DNA from: Oscillospiraceae bacterium
GTDB lineage: Bacteria > Bacillota > Clostridia > Oscillospirales > Oscillospiraceae
NCBI GenBank assembly: GCA_031261325.1
Contig: JAISKH010000077.1
Coordinates: 90,931-154,930 of the forward strand
Direction of reading: 5' to 3'
DNA: 64,000 bases
Shown here: positions 34,009 through 42,302 of the stretch, in pieces
Numbering within the stretch: the stretch's first letter is position 1
How the letters are laid out: every line of letters begins with the position of its first letter
Position numbers and translations under genes: made by a program
The notes under the pieces: generated by a model
Told to the model about the DNA's origin: nothing
The model's input: only the letters and a program-made list of their open reading frames with translations
Database searches by the model: none

Positions 34009-34506
34009 ATGATTCTTGACCTTCGCGAGATTGTCGGCGTTCCGGGGCAGCGCGCCGTGTTTGACTATGAGCCGGACCTTGCCCGAGCGGTGTTCGACCC
34101 GATAACGGCAATCCTGCCGCACGCGCGCGCCGTCGGCGAGGTGCGCAACGGCGCGGGAGCGATGTCGTTCACGGCGACGCTTGACGTGAGCTTCACATTT
34201 ATATGCTCACGATGCGCGGGGGAGTTTACGCGCGATATGCACAGGGAAGTCACGTTGCACCTCACGGACGATGAGGAGACGGGCGACGACCCCGACATGT
34301 ACTGGCTCGAGAGCGATTTTCTCGATGTTGACGAGTTACTCGTCACGGTTCTCATTTTAGACGCGGAACAGAGGATGCTGTGCCGAGAGGATTGCAGCGG
34401 ACTCTGCGTTAGATGCGGCTCCGACTTAAACGACGGCGATTGCGGCTGTCCGTCGGAGACAGACCCCAGACTTGCGGAATTAGAACGCTTTCTGGAAGAA
34501 TTATAG
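34009..34506 (+). CDS. yceD: YceD/DUF177 family 23S rRNA accumulation protein
   Basis: 165 residues. The N-terminal half has the DUF177 beta pattern and a CSRC pair (FICSRCAGEF). The C-terminus has CREDCSGLCVRCG, the conserved cysteine block of Gram-positive DUF177 proteins, and an acidic tail LAELERFLEEL. YceD is linked to 23S rRNA accumulation and is almost always encoded directly before rpmF, as here. ATG with GAGGT upstream. The rpmF ATG follows 18 nt after the stop with its own GGAGGT site, so the two are co-transcribed from the perfect consensus promoter. Confidence 0.93.
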   Translation: MILDLREIVGVPGQRAVFDYEPDLARAVFDPITAILPHARAVGEVRNGAGAMSFTATLDVSFTFICSRCAGEFTRDMHREVTLHLTDDEETGDDPDMYWLESDFLDVDELLVTVLILDAEQRMLCREDCSGLCVRCGSDLNDGDCGCPSETDPRLAELERFLEEL

Positions 34507-34524
34507 TGACTGGGAGGTGTCAAT

Positions 34525-34704
34525 ATGGCGGTTCCAAAGAGGAAAGTATCGAAAGCGCGACGTGACAAGCGTCGTTCGTCCCACTGGAAGCTCTCCACGC
34601 CGGGCTTTGTCAAGTGCTCGTGCGGCGAGTTTCATCTGCCCCACCGCGTCTGCAAGGTATGCGGTAAATATGACGGGCGCGAAGTGTTAAAAGTACAGGC
34701 ATAG
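34525..34704 (+). CDS. rpmF: 50S ribosomal protein L32
   Basis: 59 residues, starting [20 protein letters not shown] as in bacterial L32. A four-Cys zinc-binding set ([17 protein letters not shown]) marks the zinc-containing (C+) form. It is a component of the large ribosomal subunit near the peptidyl transferase region. Strong GGAGGT ribosome site. Second gene of the yceD operon. Confidence 0.97.
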   Translation: MAVPKRKVSKARRDKRRSSHWKLSTPGFVKCSCGEFHLPHRVCKVCGKYDGREVLKVQA

Positions 34705-34794
34705 TTAGCGGTACTGCAAACGACGCGCAATGGATTCGCGGCGCAAACCCGAGCGCTACGCCGCCTGTGTGTTATTAGAGAAAGGAAGTCTGTT

Positions 34795-34962
34795 ATGCCA
34801 CCACGTGTTGAAGGTTTGGAAAGTCTTGCGGAGCTATTGGGTTCTTATGCGCCTTACGGAATAGCTTTAGTCGTTCTTTATGTCGCTTTGATTATTGTCT
34901 GCATAGACTGGAACGTCAGTCCCATCGAGAGACTGAAAAGGCTGTTCAGAAAGCGTTATTAA
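34795..34962 (+). CDS. 55-residue single-span membrane protein
   Basis: ATG with AAAGGAAG upstream. It encodes a short amphipathic start (MPPRVEGLESLAELLGSYAP), one membrane helix (YGIALVVLYVALIIVCIDW) and a cationic tail (RLKRLFRKRY), inside-positive at the C-terminus. No family recognised. It lies 90 bp after rpmF and before a terminator, so it may be the last gene of that operon. The ribosome site and clean structure favour a real gene. Confidence 0.65.
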   Translation: MPPRVEGLESLAELLGSYAPYGIALVVLYVALIIVCIDWNVSPIERLKRLFRKRY

Positions 34963-35012
34963 CAGTCGTTCCGGTCGTAATCCGAAATTGTTGCCATAAA
35001 ATCGACACACTG

Positions 35013-35040
35013 GCGGGGTTTATAACCCCGCTATCCTTTT
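35013..35040 (+). terminator. terminator of yceD-rpmF unit
   Basis: Arms GCGGGGTT (35013-35020) and AACCCCGC (35024-35031), then TATCCTTTT. Confidence 0.85.
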
Positions 35041-35062
35041 AGTCTCAAAAGTAGGTGATACC

Positions 35063-36373
35063 ATGAACCCAATCATCAAATCCGTCGCGCCGAACAGTCC
35101 CGCGTCCCGCGCGGGCATTGCGGCGGGCGACAAGCTGCGCCGTATTAACGGTCACGCGATACGCGATGTGCTCGATTACAAATTCCACTCCTACGACGGC
35201 AAACTCCTGCTGGAAGCGGAGCGCACGGGCGGGGGAGTGCTGCTCGCCCGACTGCGCAAGCGCGACGGCGAGGACATTGGGTTGGAGTTCGAGACATACC
35301 TTATGGACGCGCCGATTTCCTGCGCGAACCGTTGCGTGTTCTGCTTCATCGACCAATTGCCAAAGGGTATGCGCGAAACGCTGTATTACAAGGACGACGA
35401 CACGCGCCTGTCCTTCCTGCAAGGTAATTATGTGACACTGACGAACATGTCCGAGAGCGACATTCGCCGCGTCATCGACATGAAAATCAGCCCGCTGAAC
35501 GTCTCGGTGCACTCAATGGAACCCGAAACGCGCGCGCTGCTGCTCGGCAACAAGAACGGCGGCAAGGGCGTTGAAACGCTGCGCCGTCTCGCTGGGGCGG
35601 GCATCACGATGAACTGCCAAATCGTCTGCTGCCCCGGAATCAACGACGGCGAAAGCCTGTCGCGCACGATGCGCGAGCTTGCCGCGCTGTACCCCGAGGT
35701 GAACAGCGTCTCCGTCGTACCCGTCGGGCTGACGCGCCACCGCGAGGGGTTGCCGCAGCTCACGCCGTTCAACGCGCAAAGCGCCGACGAGACAATTAAC
35801 CGCGTCGAGACATACGCCGCCGAGTGCGAGAAAACGCACGGCTCGCGCATATTCTTCTGCGCGGACGAGCTGTACATTAAGGCGAACCGTCCGCTCCCCG
35901 AGGACGACGCATACGAGGGCTATCCCCAGCTTGAGAACGGCGTGGGCATGATGCGTCTGCTCATATCGGAGTTTGAGGACGCGCTCAATGAGCCGCTCTC
36001 GCCCGACGGACGCGAATTTTCTATCGCGACGGGCGTTTCAGCGGCGAGTTTTTTGAAAAACCTGTTGAACAAGGCGCAAGAAAAGTGTAGAATAAAAGGT
36101 AACGTCTACGCAATCCACAACGACTTCTTCGGAGAGAGCGTCAATGTCGCGGGATTGGTTACGGGCGGCGACCTCCTGCGTCAATTAAACGGCAAGCCAC
36201 TTGGCGAGCGTTTGCTTATCCCGCGCAACATGCTCCGCGCGGGGGAGGACAAGGGCGGCGGCGTGTTCCTTGACGACGTGACGGTGGACGACCTGTCCTC
36301 CGAGCTTGGGGTTCGCGTCCGCATAGTCGAGCAAGACGGCGCGGACTTGCTCCGCGCAATGTGCGGGCGGTAG
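35063..36373 (+). CDS. DUF512 protein: PDZ plus radical-SAM-like domain
   Basis: 436 residues. The N-terminal PDZ-like segment (1-60, SVAPNSPASRAGIAAGDKLRRINGH) is followed by a CX3CX2C cluster (C87, C91, C94: CANRCVFC) like radical-SAM enzymes. The DUF512 core then includes SFLQGNYVTLTNM and the C-terminal NDFFGESVNVAGLVTGGDL. The family is widespread in Clostridia and its biochemical function is unknown; it commonly precedes der. It heads a plus-strand run with a methyltransferase, a HAD protein, der, plsY and gpsA. ATG with GTAGGTGAT upstream. Confidence 0.92.
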   Translation: MNPIIKSVAPNSPASRAGIAAGDKLRRINGHAIRDVLDYKFHSYDGKLLLEAERTGGGVLLARLRKRDGEDIGLEFETYLMDAPISCANRCVFCFIDQLPKGMRETLYYKDDDTRLSFLQGNYVTLTNMSESDIRRVIDMKISPLNVSVHSMEPETRALLLGNKNGGKGVETLRRLAGAGITMNCQIVCCPGINDGESLSRTMRELAALYPEVNSVSVVPVGLTRHREGLPQLTPFNAQSADETINRVETYAAECEKTHGSRIFFCADELYIKANRPLPEDDAYEGYPQLENGVGMMRLLISEFEDALNEPLSPDGREFSIATGVSAASFLKNLLNKAQEKCRIKGNVYAIHNDFFGESVNVAGLVTGGDLLRQLNGKPLGERLLIPRNMLRAGEDKGGGVFLDDVTVDDLSSELGVRVRIVEQDGADLLRAMCGR

Positions 36374-36400
36374 ATTGAGGATTAAAGGCGGTGCGACATA

Positions 36401-37213
36401 ATGGATAATCTTGACGCTGTGCGGCGAACCTACGACGACGGAGTTGAGCGCGAGTGGCACCGCGCGGAGCGGCACCCCGTCGAATTTGAGATTAACCGCC
36501 GCTTTATCGGGAAATACGTGAAACCCGGCGACCGCGTGCTTGACCTCGGCGGCGGACCGGGCAGATACTCGCTGTGGCTCGCGGAGAGCGGCTGCCGCGC
36601 GACGCTCGCGGACTTGTCGCCAAACAACGTCGCGTTCGCGCGCAACAAGTCGCGGGAGTTGGGGTTGCCGTTTGAAGCCGTGGAGTGCGACGCGCGCGAC
36701 CTGTCGCGGTTTGCCGACAATTCGTTTGACCACGTGCTCTGCATGGGACCGCTGTACCACCTGAAAGCCGAGCGCGACCGAGAAGCGACGGTTCGCGAGT
36801 GCCTGCGCGTATTGAAATCGGGCGGCACGCTGTCCGCGGCGTTCATCTCGTCCTACTCGGGAGTGCTTTACTACCTGAAAAGCTTGGAATACACCGCGCC
36901 CGCAATCCTCAACCCCGACGGCGACAGGTCCGCGTTCGAGGTGTTCCTGCGCGACACCGATTATTCGGGCTTCGGGTTCAGCGACAACTATTTTGCGCGT
37001 CACGCCGATATTGTGCCGTGGCTGAATGGTTTCGGTCTGCAAAAGCTGCACTTTCTCGCCAGCGAGGGGATTCTCGAGCCGTATGAGGACGCGCTCACGC
37101 GACAGTCGCCCGAGGTGCTGTCCGCGTGGATTGGCTTTGCGGAGCAAGTCTGCGAGCGCGAGGATTTGCTCAGCTTCGCGGAGCACTATCTGTACATCGG
37201 GCGCAAGCCGTGA
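36401..37213 (+). CDS. class I SAM-dependent methyltransferase
   Basis: 270 residues. SAM-binding motif I is VLDLGGGPGRYSLWLAESG (about 46-64). An acidic residue in LADLSPNN ends the second strand, and DARDLSRFADNSFDHVLCMGPLYHL is the post-I/motif II region. It is a Methyltransf_11/25-type fold with no substrate-specific signature. ATG with AAAGGCGG upstream, 27 bp after the DUF512 gene; the HAD gene follows 11 bp downstream. It interrupts the usual DUF512-der pairing together with the HAD gene, so both may be lineage-specific insertions. Confidence 0.9.
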   Translation: MDNLDAVRRTYDDGVEREWHRAERHPVEFEINRRFIGKYVKPGDRVLDLGGGPGRYSLWLAESGCRATLADLSPNNVAFARNKSRELGLPFEAVECDARDLSRFADNSFDHVLCMGPLYHLKAERDREATVRECLRVLKSGGTLSAAFISSYSGVLYYLKSLEYTAPAILNPDGDRSAFEVFLRDTDYSGFGFSDNYFARHADIVPWLNGFGLQKLHFLASEGILEPYEDALTRQSPEVLSAWIGFAEQVCEREDLLSFAEHYLYIGRKP

Positions 37214-37224
37214 GGGGAGACCGC

Positions 37225-37818
37225 ATGAAAATACTACTGCTTGACATGTACGGCGTAATAATCGAGGAATCCAAAGGCAACTTCACGCCGTTTGTATATG
37301 CGCGCTTCCCGTTCACCGATAAGGCGGACTATCGCGCGCAGTTCACCAAGGCGCAGCTCGGGGAAATTTCGGGCGACGCGTTTATGCGCTCGCTCGGCTT
37401 TACCGACACTCAAGGCGCGGTGCGCGAGTACATCGAGAACCACCTGACGCTCGACCCGACGTTTCACGCGTTTGCCAAGCGATTCAGCGAGGAATACGAC
37501 TTCGCCCTGCTGTCCAACGATGTGTCGGAGAAGAGCGAATACATTCGCGAATACCACGACATCAAGCGGTACTTCAAAGCCGCGATTGTCAGCGCGAACG
37601 TCGGGTGCCGCAAGCCTGACGCGAAAATCTACGAGATTGCGCTTGAGCGGCTCGGCGTTGCGGCGCGGGACTGCATATTCGTTGACAACAGCGTTGCGAA
37701 CCTCATCGCGGCGGCAAGCGTCGGAATGGACACGGTGCTGTTCAACCGCGACGGCGAGGACTATGACGGCAAGGTCGTATACAGCTTCGAGGAGCTTGGG
37801 AAAATACTTACAATATAA
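37225..37818 (+). CDS. HAD-family hydrolase
   Basis: 197 residues from ATG (AGGGGAG upstream); the frame remains open upstream but there overlaps the methyltransferase gene. The nucleophile block is LLLDMYGVII, where the expected DxDGVI reads D-M-Y-G: the second Asp of the usual phosphatase pair is Tyr. Motif II is LLSNDVSEK (Ser), the Lys is in GCRKPDAKIY, and motif IV is CIFVDNSVANLIAA. Losing the second Asp is compatible with haloacid dehalogenase-like chemistry or altered phosphatase function. It lies between the methyltransferase and der. Confidence 0.88.
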   Translation: MKILLLDMYGVIIEESKGNFTPFVYARFPFTDKADYRAQFTKAQLGEISGDAFMRSLGFTDTQGAVREYIENHLTLDPTFHAFAKRFSEEYDFALLSNDVSEKSEYIREYHDIKRYFKAAIVSANVGCRKPDAKIYEIALERLGVAARDCIFVDNSVANLIAAASVGMDTVLFNRDGEDYDGKVVYSFEELGKILTI

Positions 37819-37858
37819 TGTGAAACCCATACCACACACGCACAATAAAGGAGAGAAC

Positions 37859-39184
37859 ATGCCAAAACCGCTTATCGCCATCGTGGGACGTCCGAACGTC
37901 GGAAAGTCCCTGCTGTTTAACCGAATTACGGGCAAACGCCTCGCCATAGTGGAGGACACGCCGGGCGTTACGCGCGACCGACTGTACGCGTCCTCCGACT
38001 GGAACGGGCGCGAGTTCGACCTTGTGGATACAGGCGGCATCGAGCCGAAAACGGACAGCGAAATCCTGCTGTTCATGCGCGAGCAAGCCCTGCTCGCAAT
38101 TGACATGGCGGACGTTATCGTGCTTGTGTGCGACATTAACACGGGCGTGACGGCGGCGGACCAAGACGTTGCGAACATGCTGCTGCGCTGCAAAAAGCCG
38201 ATTGTACTCGTCGTGAACAAAATGGATTCCACGGGCGCGACGAACCCCGATATTTACGAGTTCTATAACCTCGGGCTGGGCGACCCGATAGCCGTTTCCG
38301 CCGTTCACGGGCACGGCACGGGCGACCTGCTCGACGAGTGCGTCAAGAACTTCCCGCCGCGCGGCGAAGCGGAGGAAGAGGACGACCGCATACCGGTCGC
38401 GATAATCGGCAAGCCGAACGTCGGCAAGTCGTCGCTGCTGAACCGCATACTCGGCGAGACTCGCGTGATTGTCTCCGACGTTGCGGGCACGACGCGCGAC
38501 GCGGTGGACGCGCGGTTTGAGAACGCGCTCGGCAAGTACCTGTTTATCGACACGGCGGGCATACGGCGCAAGTCCCGCGTGGACGACCGCATTGAAAAGT
38601 ACAGCGTCATGCGCGCGCAAATGGCAATCGAGCGTTCGGACGTGTGCCTGCTGCTAATCGACGCGCTTGAGGGCGTGACGGAGCAGGACACCAAGGTTGC
38701 GGGTCTTGCGCATGAGGCGGGCAAGGCGACCGTCATCGTCGTCAACAAGTGGGACGCGGTTGAAAAAGACGGCAAAACCATGGACAAATACCGCGACGAC
38801 GTTCGCCGCGACCTGAGCTATATGACCTACGCGCCGATTGTGTTTATCTCCGCGCAGACGGGGCAGCGCGTGGACAGGCTGTTCGAGCTGATTAACTACG
38901 TCAACGACCAGGCGGCGATGCGCATAACGACGGGTATGCTGAACAACGTTCTCGCCGACGCGACGGCGCGTATGCAACCGCCGACGGACAAGGGGCGGCG
39001 GCTGAAGATTTTCTACATGACGCAAATCAGCGTGCGCCCGCCGACATTCGTCTGCTTCTGCAACAGCGCGGAGCTGTTCCACTTCTCCTATCAGCGTTAC
39101 CTCGAAAACCAAATTCGCGGCGTGTTCGGCATGGAGGGAACGCCGATTCGCCTGATTGTCCGCGAGCGCGGCGACGATACTTGA
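37859..39184 (+). CDS. der: ribosome biogenesis GTPase Der
   Basis: 441 residues with tandem GTPase domains: first G1 GRPNVGKS, G3 DTGG, G4 NKMD; second G1 GKPNVGKS, G3 DTAG, G4 NKWD. A C-terminal KH-like domain (about 350-441) includes FYMTQISVRPPTFVCFCN. Der is essential for 50S subunit maturation. ATG with AAAGGAGAG upstream, 40 bp after the HAD gene; a longer upstream reading of this frame is spurious. It is followed by plsY, the usual clostridial order. Confidence 0.97.
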   Translation: MPKPLIAIVGRPNVGKSLLFNRITGKRLAIVEDTPGVTRDRLYASSDWNGREFDLVDTGGIEPKTDSEILLFMREQALLAIDMADVIVLVCDINTGVTAADQDVANMLLRCKKPIVLVVNKMDSTGATNPDIYEFYNLGLGDPIAVSAVHGHGTGDLLDECVKNFPPRGEAEEEDDRIPVAIIGKPNVGKSSLLNRILGETRVIVSDVAGTTRDAVDARFENALGKYLFIDTAGIRRKSRVDDRIEKYSVMRAQMAIERSDVCLLLIDALEGVTEQDTKVAGLAHEAGKATVIVVNKWDAVEKDGKTMDKYRDDVRRDLSYMTYAPIVFISAQTGQRVDRLFELINYVNDQAAMRITTGMLNNVLADATARMQPPTDKGRRLKIFYMTQISVRPPTFVCFCNSAELFHFSYQRYLENQIRGVFGMEGTPIRLIVRERGDDT

Positions 39185-39278
39185 CAGACGGCGACATAAC
39201 TGATACGGACGCGGGAGCGCGTTGTCAATTTACGCGGACTCACGGCATATCATGAAAACGGGGCAGGGGGAATGTGCA

Positions 39279-39923
39279 ATGAGACTGGTGCTGTTAGTAA
39301 TCGCGGCGGGATTGCCCGCCTATACAATCGGCGGGATAAACGGCGCGATAATCACGTCGTTTGGCTTGTACCGCAAGGACATTCGCAAATTCGGCAGCGG
39401 CAACCCGGGGCTGACAAATTTCTATCGCGTGTTCGGCAAGTACGGCGCGGCTCTCGTCGTCGTAATCGACGTGCTGAAAACCGTCGCGCCCGTCCTGCTC
39501 GGCGGCTGGATATTTGAGTCGTTCTTGGACGTGTGGGTGCATGACGCGCGCTTCCTCGGGCGCGTTATCTCGGGATTCTTCGTAATGCTCGGGCATTGCT
39601 TCCCGCTATTTTACGACTTTTCCGGCGGCAAGGGCGTAATGGCACTCGGCACGCTGCTGTTCATCGTTGACTGGCGCGTCGCCCTGCTCGGTTGGGGCGT
39701 ATTTATCGTCGTCGTACTCGCGACGCGGTACGTTTCGCTCGGAGCGATGCTCGGCAGTCTGATGTACCCCGTCGCCGCAATGCTTTTCGTGCACGCGGAT
39801 ATTTGGGCGGTAATCGTCGCGCTGCTCTGCGCGCTGCTGCTGATTGCGCGGCACCATGAGAACATTCGCCGTCTCGTCTCCGGCAAGGAGTCGAAGTTGA
39901 GCTTCGGGCGCAAGAACAAATAA
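39279..39923 (+). CDS. plsY: acyl-phosphate glycerol-3-phosphate acyltransferase
   Basis: 214 residues and about 5-7 membrane segments, with the PlsY loop motifs GSGNPGLTNFYR (phosphate loop), HCFPLFYDFSGGKGVM and a later ARHHENIRR. PlsY acylates glycerol-3-phosphate from acyl-phosphate at the membrane, the first committed step of phospholipid synthesis. ATG with AGGGGG upstream; an in-frame start 19 codons earlier lacks a ribosome site. gpsA, which makes its substrate, follows 22 bp downstream. Confidence 0.95.
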   Translation: MRLVLLVIAAGLPAYTIGGINGAIITSFGLYRKDIRKFGSGNPGLTNFYRVFGKYGAALVVVIDVLKTVAPVLLGGWIFESFLDVWVHDARFLGRVISGFFVMLGHCFPLFYDFSGGKGVMALGTLLFIVDWRVALLGWGVFIVVVLATRYVSLGAMLGSLMYPVAAMLFVHADIWAVIVALLCALLLIARHHENIRRLVSGKESKLSFGRKNK

Positions 39924-39945
39924 CCGCTTAATTCGGAGGTCTGAC

Positions 39946-40968
39946 ATGAAAATTTCAATTTTCGGCAGCGGAGCGTGGGGCATTGCGATTGCGATTCTCC
40001 TCAACGACAACGGGCACGAGGTGACGCTGCGCTCGTCGCATGACGACGTTACGGCGATGCTGCGCGACACGCGCCGCAACCCGCACCTTGAAAACATCAC
40101 GATACCCGACACGATTCGCATTGCGGAGACGCTGGACGACGCGACAAACGGCGCGGAGATTGCCGTCATGTCAACCTCAAGTATCGCGCTGCGCGATATT
40201 GCGACGAAGCTGAAGCCGAAGCTCGCGCCCGACTGCGTTGTCGTCATCGTCTCCAAGGGCATCGAGCGCGGCACAAGTATGCTGTTTACCGACATTTTGC
40301 GCGACACCTTCGGACCGAACCGCAAGATTGCGGCGTTGTCGGGTCCCACTCACGCGGAGGAGGTCGCGCGCAAGATACCCACGGCGTGCGTCGTCGCGTC
40401 CACGGACGCGGACACCGCAAGGCTTGTTCAGGACGTGTTCATGAGCGAATATTTCCGAGTGTACACAAGCACGGACGTAATCGGCGTTGAGCTTGGCGCG
40501 GCGTTGAAAAACGTCATCGCGGTCTGCGCCGGCATATGCGACGGCTTGGGTTACGGCGACAATACAATCGCGACGCTCGCGACGCGCGGCTTGTCCGAAA
40601 TCGCGCGCCTTTCAGTCGCGATGGGCGGGCGCAAGGAAACTCTCGCGGGGCTTGCGGGTCTCGGCGACCTGATTGTAACCTGTACGTCGCGGCACTCGCG
40701 TAACCGCCGCGCGGGCGTGCTAATCGGCAGGGGAGTGCCCGTGCGCGAAGCGATGCGCGAGGTCGGCGCGGTGGTTGAGGGCTATTATGCCGCGGAAGCG
40801 GCGCGTGACTTGGCGGCGCGCATCGGCGTTGACATGCCGATATGCTTGGAGGCTTACAACGTGCTGTACGAGGGCAGGGACGCGCGCGACGCAATCCGCG
40901 AGTTAATGGGGCGCAGCAAGCGCAGCGAAGCCTTTGAGGATACGCTCGACGAGAGTTGGGTGCAGTAA
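39946..40968 (+). CDS. gpsA: NAD(P)-dependent glycerol-3-phosphate dehydrogenase
   Basis: 340 residues. N-terminal Rossmann motif GSGAWGIAIA, SGPTHAEEVA substrate block, the catalytic Lys in GAALKNVIAVCAGI, and GLGDLIVTCTSRHSRNR in the C-terminal helical domain. It reduces dihydroxyacetone phosphate to sn-glycerol-3-phosphate for PlsY. ATG with GGAGG upstream. It is the last gene of the run and is followed by a strong terminator. Confidence 0.97.
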   Translation: MKISIFGSGAWGIAIAILLNDNGHEVTLRSSHDDVTAMLRDTRRNPHLENITIPDTIRIAETLDDATNGAEIAVMSTSSIALRDIATKLKPKLAPDCVVVIVSKGIERGTSMLFTDILRDTFGPNRKIAALSGPTHAEEVARKIPTACVVASTDADTARLVQDVFMSEYFRVYTSTDVIGVELGAALKNVIAVCAGICDGLGYGDNTIATLATRGLSEIARLSVAMGGRKETLAGLAGLGDLIVTCTSRHSRNRRAGVLIGRGVPVREAMREVGAVVEGYYAAEAARDLAARIGVDMPICLEAYNVLYEGRDARDAIRELMGRSKRSEAFEDTLDESWVQ

Positions 40969-40979
40969 ACGAAACGACA

Positions 40980-41020
40980 CGCCGCCAACGAGTTAAATCG
41001 TTGGCGGCGCGTTGTTAATT
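40980..41020. terminator. bidirectional terminator between gpsA and XRE gene
   Basis: Arms CGCCGCCAACGA (40980-40991) and TCGTTGGCGGCG (40998-41009), then CGTTGTTAATTTT on the plus strand. Confidence 0.85.
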
Positions 41021-41022
41021 TT

Positions 41023-42153
41023 CTAATCCTCCATCGCGTCCACGCGCGCCATCAGCGCGACGTAGCGCGGGTGGTCGCGCAGATGCTCGACGACTTGCGG
41101 AAAAGTTGCCAATGTGCGCTGAACTTCCGCTTTCCCGTTGTACGCAATTCCTGTCAGGTCATGCTCCGCGCCGCGCAGTATCAGCGAATTGTATCGGTTC
41201 AGCTTACCGATGCGCTCCTTGTCGGCAATACTGTAGTCAACGAGCTTTTCCAACCAGTCGAGCGCGGCTTCTTTGTCGCCGAGCCGCAAATAATCGTTCG
41301 CAATCGCGGTAAACCAGTACGACTGAATCGAATGTTGTTCGCCGCCGTAAATAATATCCGCAATGTCAAGATACGCCCGACGCACGGCAATGTCGTTTTC
41401 GGGCTGACCGAGCGACGAATAGAAATTGGCGACAGAGCTGAACTCAATGCTCATCTGCGCGAGCAGGGAAATGATATTTTGGGAACTCTGCTTCGCGCTC
41501 TCCTCGCGCTTGCCCTCGGACGCCAATATTACCGCGAGCAGCATTCCGCGCGACGTGGGGTACTCGGTATATGTCATCGCGTGTTCCCGCGCCTTGTCGA
41601 AGTATCCGCGCCGCGTGTAAAAGTGCACGAGTAAACGATGCGTGCTCATAATGACGCCGATGTCCTTGCCGTACTCGAAAATCAGGCGCGACATGCGCTC
41701 AATCTCCGCGACTATTTCGTCGCTGTACGCGAAGCCGAGGTTCACGCCCGCGTCAACGCACGCGTGCAGCAGCTTTATGTTGTTCGGGTAGTTGGGAAGC
41801 GCACCATGCAGAATATCGTATTGGTCGCCGTTAATGGTGTCCGCCTGCTCCGCGAAATCGAAAGCCGTCAAGTCCGAACCCGACCGCATTTCCCGCGCGA
41901 GTATCTCGCTCATCGTCTCGTCGATGAGCCGCTGCACCTCCTCGTCGTCGTTGCTCCCCGCCGTGCCGAACAGCGCGTCGGTGCTCACGCCGAACACGCG
42001 CGACAGCGGCACGACCAGCGAAATGTCGGGCAATCCGCCACCGTTCTCCCACTTCGACACGGCTTTCGCCGACACGTTAAGCTGCTCGGCAAGCCCCTCC
42101 TGCGTGAAGCCGCGCTCCAACCGCAGTTTTTTGATTATCTGACCTATATCCAT
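41023..42153 (-). CDS. XRE-family regulator with TPR-like C-terminal domain
   Basis: 376 residues from the ATG with CAGGAGG upstream; the open frame 20 codons further upstream covers the promoter. The HTH (about 5-58) is IKKLRLERGFTQEGLAEQLNVSAKAVSKWENGGGLPD, Cro/C1 type. The rest is helical and TPR-like, as in the paralogue at 17961. Such proteins often respond to peptides or small ligands. It is transcribed toward gpsA from its own promoter. A CGGTACCG-centred palindrome at the transcript start suggests autoregulation. Its start lies about 150 bp from the MATE gene 3' end, and a terminator separates them. Confidence 0.87.
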   Translation of the reverse strand: MDIGQIIKKLRLERGFTQEGLAEQLNVSAKAVSKWENGGGLPDISLVVPLSRVFGVSTDALFGTAGSNDDEEVQRLIDETMSEILAREMRSGSDLTAFDFAEQADTINGDQYDILHGALPNYPNNIKLLHACVDAGVNLGFAYSDEIVAEIERMSRLIFEYGKDIGVIMSTHRLLVHFYTRRGYFDKAREHAMTYTEYPTSRGMLLAVILASEGKREESAKQSSQNIISLLAQMSIEFSSVANFYSSLGQPENDIAVRRAYLDIADIIYGGEQHSIQSYWFTAIANDYLRLGDKEAALDWLEKLVDYSIADKERIGKLNRYNSLILRGAEHDLTGIAYNGKAEVQRTLATFPQVVEHLRDHPRYVALMARVDAMED

Positions 42154-42174
42154 AGTGTAAACCTCCTGACGTTT

Positions 42175-42182
42175 CGGTACCG
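42175..42182. promoter_or_regulatory. CGGTACCG palindrome at XRE transcript start (putative operator)
   Basis: The perfect 8-bp palindrome is extended by GTT/AAC flanks on each side with one mismatch (42171-42186). It lies within about 15 bp downstream of the -10 box of the XRE/TPR gene. Confidence 0.45.
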
Positions 42183-42189
42183 TAACGCC

Positions 42190-42218
42190 ATTGTAGCGCG
42201 TATTTTGCCGCAATGCAA
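42190..42218 (-). promoter_or_regulatory. promoter of XRE/TPR regulator
   Basis: Minus strand: TTGCAT (42213-42218), a 17-bp spacer, TACAAT (42190-42195). Confidence 0.7.
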
Positions 42219-42266
42219 CCTACGCAAAGGACAGCCGAACTCTACGGAACGTAGCGTTCACGACAG

Positions 42267-42289
42267 AAAAAGACCGCCTTTCGGCGGTC
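42267..42289 (-). terminator. terminator of MATE gene
   Basis: Stem GACCGCC (42272-42278) with GGCGGTC (42283-42289). Read on the minus strand it has a GAAA loop and a TTTTT tail (42267-42271). Confidence 0.85.
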
Positions 42290-42302
42290 CTTAGCTTTGC
42301 GT

